Shown here: piece by piece, positions 57,337-64,000 of the stretch
How the letters are laid out: every line of letters begins with the position of its first letter
How positions within the stretch are numbered: the first letter of the stretch is position 1
From: DASQMT01 sp963827335
GTDB taxonomy: Bacteria; Actinomycetota; Thermoleophilia; Solirubrobacterales; Solirubrobacteraceae
Length of the DNA stretch: 64,000 nucleotides
NCBI GenBank assembly: GCA_963827335.1
Contig: CAWHAP010000023.1
Coordinates: 434,001 to 498,000, forward strand
Reading direction: 5' to 3'
The notes under the pieces: generated by a model
Database searches by the model: none
What the model was told of the DNA's origin: nothing
Seen by the model: only the letters and a program-made list of their open reading frames with translations
Program-made: the position numbers and the translations under genes

Positions 57337-59376
57337 TCAGACGCCCGGTGCGAGCCGCAGCGAGAGCTCGAGCTCGCGCACCGTGGCCGCGTCGAGCAGG
57401 CGCAGCGCGAGCGTCGGCCCCGGGTCGGGCGCGGTGCGCTGCGCCACCCCCGCGGTCACCGCGAGGACGCCCCGGTCGGTGCCGCCCGCGGGCGTCGCCG
57501 TGTAGCCGGCGCCGTCGCGCTCGCCGAGCTCGATGCGGCGCACGTCGCGCAGGGCCACGACGGCGGCCGGGTCGGCCCCGGGGCCGGCGAGGCGGACCCG
57601 CGTGCCGTCGCGGCGCACGACGGCGATCGCCGCGCCGGCGCCCCAGGTCGGGAGGTCGAGCTCGACGTCCCACGGGCCGCAGCGCCCCGCGCAGGTGACG
57701 CGCCAGGCGGCGTCGATCCGGTCGCGCCGGAACACGTGGCGCGTGAAGAGGCGCAGGCCGCCGCGCCGCAGGCTGCCGCGCGACTCGAGCCGCTCGAACG
57801 GGCCGGCCGGCGGCGACGCCGCGTACGGCCGCGGGTGCCGTGCCCGGCCGTGCGGCGAGTCGAGGATGCGCAGGCGCCCGCGCCGCACGCGCGCGTGCTG
57901 GGTCGCGAGCACCTCGCGCCCGGCGGCGTCGCGCACGATCAGCCCGAACGCGTCCGGCGGCTCGCCGCCGATCGTGCCCGCGACGCGCTGGCCGGGACCG
58001 AACAGCCGCGCGAGGTCGATCCCGCCGTAGTCGAACGCCCCGCGGTTGTCGGGCACGATCGCGGTCGAGTAGCGCGGCGTCGTCACCGCGAGCCGCTCCG
58101 TGTCCGGGTCGAACGCGTAGAGCGGCGGCGGGTCCTCGGCCGGCATCGCGCCCAGGCCCGCCGCGACGGCCCGCATGGCGTTGGCGGCCATGCGCGTGGC
58201 GTAGAGGTTGTAGTCGAGGTGCCGGGAGAACACCCCGAGGACCATCCGCGGCGCGAGCGGCGACCCGGCCTCGCGCGCCCACCGGTCGTAGAGCAGCAGG
58301 CCGCGGTCGAACAGCGCCTTCGCCCAGCGGCCGTAGGCGCGGCTCGCCCACAGCTCCGGGGCGGCCGCGACGGCCAGCAGCCCCTGCTGCGCGAACGCCC
58401 AGTACTGCCCCGAGTGCCAGCGTCCCGCGCCGTAGCCGGTGTCCCAGTTGAGGTAGCCCGCATGCGTCCACGCCCCGGCGAGCAGCCGCGTGATCCAGGC
58501 GCGCAGCAGGCGCCGGTCGGCGGCCGGCAGCGGGCGCATGCCCGCCCGCAGGGCGCGCGCATGCCAGCGCAGGCCGCCGACGACGATGTTCGCGTACTCC
58601 GGCGTGTCGAAGTTGAGCCGTGCGCCGGGCGGCTGGCCGGGCGAGTAGCGGAACCCGTAGCCCGGTCCGAGGTTGGCGGCCGCCATGCCGCGGGCCGGGC
58701 GCCGGGCGTTCTGCGCGAAGCGGTGCACGAAGCGGCGGTAGTCGCCGCGCAGCAGGTCGCGGCGCCCGGTCACGGCAGCCGCGTCCGCGTAGAGCTGCGC
58801 GTTCCAGTTGAACTGGTTGGCGACGCCGTGCGGGAAGCGCCACGCGGGCCGCCGGGCGCAGCGGTCGATCGCGCCGGCCACCCGCGCGGCGAGCGGCCCG
58901 GGCACGCCGAGCGCGCGCCGCGCGCGCCAGGCCAGCGCGAGCGCCTCGGTGACCTGCGGGTCCGAGGACCGGTGGTCGCGCCGGTGCGAGGCGAGGTCGC
59001 GCGTCCAGCACACGCTGCGCGTGGGGTCCGACGTGTCCTCTCCGGCCGCGAGCACGGACGACGGCGCGCGCGTGAGCGTCTCGAGCAGCGCCCGCGCGCG
59101 CCCGTCCTGGCGCGCCGCGCCGTCGTGGCCGGCCCGCGCCGCCACGGCGTGGACCAGCAGCAGGTTGGCGTTCATGCGCACCGCGGATCCGTTGCCGGGT
59201 GAGACGTACATCCGCCGTGCCTCGTCCCAGTCGATGTTCACGCCCGCGACGATCCGGTCGGCGAACGCGAGGTAGTCGGCGTCGTGGAGCGGCGGCGCGT
59301 CCGGCAGCGCGGCGGCGGGCCGCGCGCACGCCAGCAGGGCGAGCAGCGCGAGGCCGGTGATCCGGAGGGCGGTCAC
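57337..59376 (-). CDS. Large secreted protein, possibly an (alpha/alpha)-toroid polysaccharide-acting enzyme
   Basis: A 679-aa exported protein. GTG 59376 begins a signal peptide (TALRITGLALLALLACARPA, then AAA). Residues about 30-400 are Trp/Arg-rich helices with aromatic pairs (RFPHGVANQFNWNAQLYADA, AGYLNWDTGYGAGRWHSGQY) resembling alginate/heparinase-type lyases or glycoside hydrolases of the alpha/alpha-toroid kind. The C-terminal part (about 430-679) is rich in beta strands with RYSTAIVPDNRGAFDYGGID and CAGRCGPWDVELDLPTWG. No catalytic residue can be assigned. The similarity is of architecture only. Confidence 0.75.
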   Translation of the reverse strand: MTALRITGLALLALLACARPAAALPDAPPLHDADYLAFADRIVAGVNIDWDEARRMYVSPGNGSAVRMNANLLLVHAVAARAGHDGAARQDGRARALLETLTRAPSSVLAAGEDTSDPTRSVCWTRDLASHRRDHRSSDPQVTEALALAWRARRALGVPGPLAARVAGAIDRCARRPAWRFPHGVANQFNWNAQLYADAAAVTGRRDLLRGDYRRFVHRFAQNARRPARGMAAANLGPGYGFRYSPGQPPGARLNFDTPEYANIVVGGLRWHARALRAGMRPLPAADRRLLRAWITRLLAGAWTHAGYLNWDTGYGAGRWHSGQYWAFAQQGLLAVAAAPELWASRAYGRWAKALFDRGLLLYDRWAREAGSPLAPRMVLGVFSRHLDYNLYATRMAANAMRAVAAGLGAMPAEDPPPLYAFDPDTERLAVTTPRYSTAIVPDNRGAFDYGGIDLARLFGPGQRVAGTIGGEPPDAFGLIVRDAAGREVLATQHARVRRGRLRILDSPHGRARHPRPYAASPPAGPFERLESRGSLRRGGLRLFTRHVFRRDRIDAAWRVTCAGRCGPWDVELDLPTWGAGAAIAVVRRDGTRVRLAGPGADPAAVVALRDVRRIELGERDGAGYTATPAGGTDRGVLAVTAGVAQRTAPDPGPTLALRLLDAATVRELELSLRLAPGV

Positions 59377-59393
59377 GCCCGGAACAACGCCGG

Positions 59394-59915
59394 TCAGGGC
59401 CGGGAGTTCCGCCAGCGCTCGGCGACCAGCGCCCAGCGCTCGTGGTCGCGCCAGCGGCCGCCGACCTTCAGGTAGCGGGGCGAGAACCCCTCGAGCTCGA
59501 AGCCGCAGCGCCGGGCCAGCGCGCGCGACGGCTCGTTCCCGGGCTGGATGTTCGCCTCGAGCCGGTGCAGCCGGAGCGTGACGAAGGCCTCGCGCAGCAC
59601 GAGCTGCAGCGCCTCGGTCATGTACCCCTGCCCGGCGAACCGCGCGACGCCGCCGTAGCTCAGGAACGCCTGCTGGAGCGGGCCGCGGATGATCGTCGAC
59701 ACGTTGGCGAAGCCGGTGATCGCCCCGTCCTCGGTGCGGCAGGCGATGAACGGCGCGAAGTCGCCGCGCTCGGTCCGCGCGAGGTACGCGGCGTACGCCT
59801 CGGCCGTCTGCGGCATGCTGATCCAGGGCCGGTGGTGCCGCCGGCTGGCGCGCATCGCCGCCGTGAACGCCTCCGCGTCCTCCGCGGCCGGTGCGCGCAC
59901 CACGACCCGCCTCAC
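59394..59915 (-). CDS. GNAT-family N-acetyltransferase (RimJ/RimL type)
   Basis: A 173-aa acetyltransferase. The acetyl-CoA-binding region is VARFAGQGYMTEALQLVLRE, and LHRLEANIQPGNEPSRALAR with RRCGFELEGFSPRYLKV closes the fold; this RimJ/RimL pattern is typical of ribosomal-protein or small-molecule N-acetyltransferases. GTG 59915 is chosen because VRRVVVRAPAAEDAEAFT begins the family; the frame is open upstream. It is divergent from the LuxR-type regulator, 38 bp away. Substrate unknown. Confidence 0.87.
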   Translation of the reverse strand: MRRVVVRAPAAEDAEAFTAAMRASRRHHRPWISMPQTAEAYAAYLARTERGDFAPFIACRTEDGAITGFANVSTIIRGPLQQAFLSYGGVARFAGQGYMTEALQLVLREAFVTLRLHRLEANIQPGNEPSRALARRCGFELEGFSPRYLKVGGRWRDHERWALVAERWRNSRP

Positions 59916-59953
59916 GGGATCGGCGCCCGATTCTCGCGTAGGCTCGCGCCGGG

Positions 59954-62839
59954 ATGATCGCGGACCCCGACATCGTCGGGCGCGGCGCCGAGCTGGAGCA
60001 GGTCGATGCGGCACTGACCGCGCTCGGGGAGGGCCGTGGCGCCTGCCTGGCGGTCAGCGGCGAGCCGGGCATCGGGAAGACGCGGCTCCTGGCCGAGCTG
60101 CGCGAGCGCGCCGGCGGGCGGGGACAGCTCGTGCTCGCGGGGGCAGCCGCCGAGTTCGAGCGCGACGTCCCGTTCGGCGTCTGGGCCGACGCGCTCGACG
60201 CCCACGTCGTGGCCGCGGACCTGCCGCGCCGGGCCGGCTGGGACGACGCGCTGACGGCCGAGCTGGCCGAGGTGCTGCCGTCGCTCCACGACGCGCGCAG
60301 CGGCGGCGCCGGGCCGGCGGACGAGCGCTACCGCACGCACCGCGCCGTCCGCGCGCTGCTCGCCGCGATCACCGCGGACCGCCCGCTCGTGCTCGTGCTC
60401 GACGACCTGCACTGGAGCGACGGGGCCTCGGTCGAGCTCATCGCCTCGGTGATTCGCCGCGGCACCGGCCTGCCCCTGCTGCTCGCGCTCGCCTTCCGGC
60501 CCGGGCGCGCCGCCGACCGGCTCGGACCCCGCACTCGCGGCGTCCCAGGTGCGGCGCCTCCGGCTGGGGCCGCTCGGCGAGGCCGATGCGGCGCGGATGC
60601 TCGGCGGCGACGGCGCGGCGGTCGCCGCCGTCTTCCGGCAGGGCGGCGGCAACCCGTTCTACCTCCAGCAGCTCTGGCGCTCGGGCGGCGACGCCGCGCC
60701 GTCCACCGGGAACGGCGCCGCGCCCGGCAGCGGCGTCCCGCCCGCGGTGGCCGCGTCGCTGGCGGAGGAGCTGGCGTCGCTCGCGCCGCGGTCGCGTGCG
60801 TTCCTCGAGGCGGCCGCCGTGGCCGGCGAGCCGTTCGAGCCCGACTTCGCGGCCGCGATCGGGAAGCTCGACGCCGCGGCAGGGCTCGCGGCGCTCGACG
60901 ACCTGCTCGGGCTCGATCTCGTCCGCCCGACGGAGGTGCCGCGCCGCTTCATCTTCCGCCACCCGCTCGTGCGCCGGGCGGTCTACGAGTCGGCCCCCGG
61001 CGGCACCCGCATGGCCGCCCACGCGCGTGCGGCCGCGGCGCTCGCCGCGCGCGGGGCGGGACCCGCCGAGCGCGCCCGCCACGTCGAGCAGTCGGCGGGC
61101 CGCGGCGACGACGATGCGATCGCCTGCTGCTCGCGGCCGGCGCCGCGACCGCTCCGCGCGCGCCGGCCGCGGCCGCGCGCTGGTACGCCGCGGCGCTGCG
61201 GCTGCTGCCGGACAGCGACGTCGAGCGGCGCGTCGCCGTGCGCGTCGCGCTCGCGTCCGCGCAGCGCTCGCTCGGCGAGCTCGGCGCCTGCCGGGCGACG
61301 CTGCTCGAGGCGATCGGCCTGCTCCCGCGCGACGACGTCGCGCGCCGTGTCGAGCTGACCGCGCGCTGCGCCGCCGTCGAGCACTGGATCGGCACGAGGA
61401 CGCCCACCGGCGGCTCGCGTCGGCCTGGGAGGAGCTGCCGGATCGCACCGGGCACGAGGGCGCCGCGCTCGAGATCGAGCTGGCCGTGGACGCGATCTAC
61501 ACGTTCGACTACGGCCAGGCGCGCGCCACCGGCGCGTCGGCGCTCGCCACCACGCTCCGCCTGGGCGACGCCGGGCTGATCGCCGCGGCCGCGTCGGCGC
61601 TGGCGCTCGCCGAGGCGGTCGACGGCGAGACCGCGCCCGCGCGCGAGCACCACGCGCTCGCGGTCGAGCGCGTCGACCGGCTCGCGGACGCCGAGCTGGC
61701 GCCGCGGCTCGAGACGCTCTACTACCTCACCTGGACCGAGAGCTACCTCGAGCACTACGACGCCGCGATCGCGCACGCCGACCGCGGGCTCGCGATCGCG
61801 CGCGCCTCCGGCGAGGGCCGCATGCTCGTGCCGATGCTGCTCGCGCGCCGCTACCCGCTCGAGAACCAGGGCCGCCTCGCCGAGGCGATCGAGACGTGCG
61901 AGCGGGCGCTCGAGGCCGCGCGGCTGTCCGCGCATCCGCACTTCCTGTTCTGGGCGCTCTGGGAGCACTCCTTCGCGCTCTACTACGCCGGCGACCTGGC
62001 CGCCGCGATCGACGCGGGGGAGGAGAGCGCGCGGGTCGGCGGGCGGATGATCGGCGGGACGATGCCGTCCGCGGGCGGCGGGCCGGGCTGGGCGCTCGCG
62101 GCCTGCCGGCTGGAGTCGGGCCAGCCCGAGGCGGCGCTCGCCCTGATGCGCGAGCTGGGCGGCGAGGACCTCGAGCGCTTCGCCCCGGTCGAGCGCTGCT
62201 TCGACTGGAGACCCTGGCGCTCGCCGAGCTCGCGCTCGGCCGCCCCGAGGCGGCCGGCGCCCTGGCAGGGCGCGCGGAGGCCCACGCCGAGCGGCTCGGC
62301 CTGCAGCTCGCCGCGGCGCTCGCCCGCCGGACGCGCGCCGCCGTCCAGCTCGCCACGGGCGACGCGGCCGCTGCGGCGGCGTCGGCGCAGGCCTCGGTGG
62401 ACGCGGCCGCGCGCGCCGGCGCGACGCTCCAGGTCGCCTACTCGCGCGCCGTCCTCGGCCGCGCCCTCGCCGCGGCGGGCGACCGGACGCGCGCGATCGC
62501 CGTGCTGCGCGAGCCGAGCAGGAGCACGGCGCGGCCGGCTCGGTGCGCTCGCGCGACGAGGCGCGCCGCGACCTGCGCCGGCTCGGGGACCGCGCCGAGT
62601 CGCGGGGCCCGCGCGCCGCCGGGGAATCCGGCCTGCCGGCGTTGAGCCGGCGCGAGGCGGAGATCGCCGAGATGGTCTGCGACCGGCACACGAACCGGGA
62701 GATCGCCGCGGCGCTCTTCCTCAGCGAGAAGACGGTGGAGACGCACGTGCGCCACGTCTTCCACAAGCTCGGCGTCAGCTCGCGCGTGGCGGTCGCGCGC
62801 CAGGTCGAGCAGGCCCGGCGCGCCGCGGACGCCGGATGA
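59954..62839 (+). CDS. LuxR-family ATPase regulator (LAL type), broken by five frameshifts
   Basis: About 960 aa if reassembled: an N-terminal AAA+ domain, a helical TPR-like middle and a C-terminal LuxR HTH, the LAL/MalT-like layout. Walker A is SGEPGIGKTRLLAEL and Walker B is LVLVLDDLHWSD. The HTH is LSRREAEIAEMVCDRHTNRE followed by IAAALFLSEKTVETHVRHVF. The reading shifts near 60530 (CCCC where CCC is expected), 61125 (a missing C), 61395, 62205 and 62525 (a missing G). Small homopolymer indels suggest sequencing error, but a decaying gene is also possible. ATG 59954 is the start. The GNAT gene is divergent. Confidence 0.8.
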
Positions 62840-62900
62840 GGCGGCAGGTTCAGGGTGTCGCCCTGATGTCCGGGGCGGCGCGCTGCGGGAAGGTGGTGCC

Positions 62901-62984
62901 ATGTCCCGCGCTCTCGGCATCGGCGCCCTCGTCGCCTACAACCTGCTCTTCCTGCTCGCGCTCGCGTACGCCCTGACGATGTAG
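62901..62984 (+). CDS. 27-aa single-span membrane microprotein
   Basis: A very short ORF with GGAAGGTGG a few bases upstream of ATG 62901. The product reads MSRALGIGALVAYNLLFLLA and LAYALTM: a basic N-terminus and one continuous hydrophobic helix. It lies alone between the LuxR-type gene and the dioxygenase gene. The clear ribosome site and strongly membrane-like composition favour a real small membrane protein. Confidence 0.5.
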   Translation: MSRALGIGALVAYNLLFLLALAYALTM

Positions 62985-63018
62985 GCGAACGCCTCGTGCG
63001 TGATGTTACGTTTCGCGC

Positions 63019-64000
63019 ATGCCCAGCACCGGGACCATCCGCGGCACCCATCACCTCACGTTCTGCGTCGGCCGCGCGCAGGAGGACTACGACTTCCACG
63101 TCGACCTGCTCGGCCTCAAGAGCATCAAGAAGACCGTGCTCTTCGATGGTGAGATCCCGATCTACCACCTCTACTACGGCAACCGCCTCGGGGACGGCAG
63201 CACGGTCCTGACGGCGTTCCCGTACCGCCAGGCGGGCTGGATGGGCAAGCGGGGCACGAACCAGCTCAAGCAGATCAACCTGTCGGTGCCCGCCGGGGCC
63301 ATCGGCTACTGGGCCGACCGGCTCCGCACCGCGGACGTGGCCTTCGAGGAGACGTCGCTCTTCGGCACCGAGCGCCTGCTGTTCGCGCATCCGTGCGGCA
63401 TCCCGTACGCGCTGGTGGGGGAGACGCAGCCCGATCCGCGCGAGCCGTGGGACCGCGGCGGGGTGCCGGGCGAGCACGCGATCCGCGGCGCCTATGGCAC
63501 GACGACGTCGGTGCGCGAGCCCGAGCCGATGGACTTCTTCCTGCAGCGCGCGTTCGGCGCCGAGCTGCTGTCGAGCGAGGGCCCGGGCCACCAGTACCGC
63601 GTCGGCACCGACGAGGGCCATGGCCGCATGCTCGAGCTGGTCGAGGAGCCGGACCTCCCGCAGGGCACGTGGCAGTTCGGCGAGGGCACGATCCACCACC
63701 ACGCGTTCGACGCGGTCACGTCCGAGAACCAGCTCGCGCTCAAGGACTGGATCGTCGGGCTCGGCTTCACCGACGTGTCCGACGTCAAGGACCGCGGCTA
63801 CTTCCACTCCGTCTACATGCGCACGCCGGGCGGCGCCCTGTTCGAGCTGGCCGTCCCGACGGAGCAGGGCTTCACGATCGACGAGGCCGAGGACGAGCTG
63901 GGCACGCACATGTGCATCCCGCCGCACTGGGAGGACCGGCGCGCGGAGATCGCGATGCTCGAGCCGATCGAGACGCGCGAGACGGTCGTCGACGCCGGTG
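63019..64000 (+). CDS. VOC-family ring-cleaving dioxygenase (MhqO/LinE-like), cut by right edge
   Basis: The first 327 codons of a two-domain VOC protein. It begins MPSTGTIRGTHHLTFCVGRA, and contains DYDFHVDLLGLKSIKKTV, FPYRQAGWMGKRG, then a second VOC half with TIHHHAFDAV and GGALFELAVPT. The metal ligands His (GTHHLTF), His (HHHAFD) and Glu (LFELAVP) fit extradiol-type, hydroquinone-cleaving dioxygenases such as MhqO and LinE. ATG 63019 is preceded by no strong Shine-Dalgarno. The gene is open to the window's end, so the C-terminus is missing. The likely role is cleavage of a quinol or aromatic ring; the substrate is unknown. Confidence 0.82.
   Translation, partial: MPSTGTIRGTHHLTFCVGRAQEDYDFHVDLLGLKSIKKTVLFDGEIPIYHLYYGNRLGDGSTVLTAFPYRQAGWMGKRGTNQLKQINLSVPAGAIGYWADRLRTADVAFEETSLFGTERLLFAHPCGIPYALVGETQPDPREPWDRGGVPGEHAIRGAYGTTTSVREPEPMDFFLQRAFGAELLSSEGPGHQYRVGTDEGHGRMLELVEEPDLPQGTWQFGEGTIHHHAFDAVTSENQLALKDWIVGLGFTDVSDVKDRGYFHSVYMRTPGGALFELAVPTEQGFTIDEAEDELGTHMCIPPHWEDRRAEIAMLEPIETRETVVDAG

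Noticed and set aside
1..64000. tRNA, rRNA, riboswitch or insertion-sequence genes
   Set aside because: No convincing cloverleaf, rRNA stretch, cobalamin-riboswitch core or transposase was seen by eye; a covariance-model search would be decisive.

Overview
The window is very GC-rich, tightly packed and rich in ATGA/GTGA start-stop overlaps. Its gene content (actinobacterial regulators, secreted crystallin-like and DUF11 proteins, a CCG-type membrane Fe-S oxidoreductase beside etfBA, dodecin, leaderless-looking promoters) suggests an aerobic, non-Streptomyces actinobacterium, probably Thermoleophilia/Solirubrobacterales. That assignment is inference from protein character; no rRNA or tRNA gene was seen.

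Region A (1-16.6 kb) is the centrepiece: a methylated-amine (most likely glycine betaine) catabolic island. It holds a ProV-type ABC ATPase (running off the left edge), a GntR regulator, an operon of a threonine/serine ammonia-lyase plus a MetF-like methylene-THF reductase, and two divergent operons. The minus operon encodes an MttB-family methyltransferase, a dimethylglycine/sarcosine dehydrogenase-like FAD-GcvT protein, EtfB, EtfA and a membrane Fe-S ETF:quinone oxidoreductase-like protein. The plus operon encodes an IclR regulator, a corrinoid protein, an MtrH-type methyl-THF methyltransferase, a RamA/RACE-type corrinoid activator and a DUF1638 protein. Read together: MttB moves one methyl from the quaternary amine to the corrinoid protein and on to THF; the FAD-GcvT enzyme removes the next methyls oxidatively, passing electrons through ETF to the quinone pool; MetF oxidises methyl-THF; glycine plus methylene-THF can give serine (GlyA is not in the window), which the ammonia-lyase could turn into pyruvate. 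A TGATATATCA-like palindrome lies at all four promoter regions. A 199-bp nested palindrome sits where the two units converge (3691-3889).

Region B (16.5-31.7 kb) is mixed: TetR/MFS efflux pair, methyltransferase, Rox-like flavin monooxygenase, a decayed stretch with small ORFs and a methyltransferase remnant (21.2-21.85 kb), quinone-oxidoreductase-like MDR, secreted crystallin-like protein, SDR-TetR operon with a strong operator, HEAT-like protein, RidA, orphan ligand-binding protein, a Rieske oxygenase with its TetR regulator (a possible second route into betaine-like substrates), a RibD-like reductase and an AraC regulator.

Region C (31.8-49.2 kb) is largely secreted or surface: M28 and M14 metallopeptidases, then cupin-TPR, double VOC, tautomerase, methyltransferase, a BetA-like GMC oxidoreductase (choline to betaine), and a 2,540-aa DUF11-repeat surface protein followed by an L,D-transpeptidase.

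Region D (49.3-64 kb) has a cupin, a VapBC toxin-antitoxin pair, dodecin, ribokinase-like kinase, Crp-type regulator, STAS protein, nucleoside hydrolase, membrane spermidine-synthase-like protein, peptide-type binding lipoprotein, a large unidentified secreted protein, GNAT acetyltransferase, a LuxR-type ATPase regulator broken by five frameshifts, a 27-aa membrane microprotein and a VOC ring-cleavage-like dioxygenase cut by the right edge. Frameshifts also break proV, ilvA and mttB; several are in short homopolymers, so sequencing error is likely.
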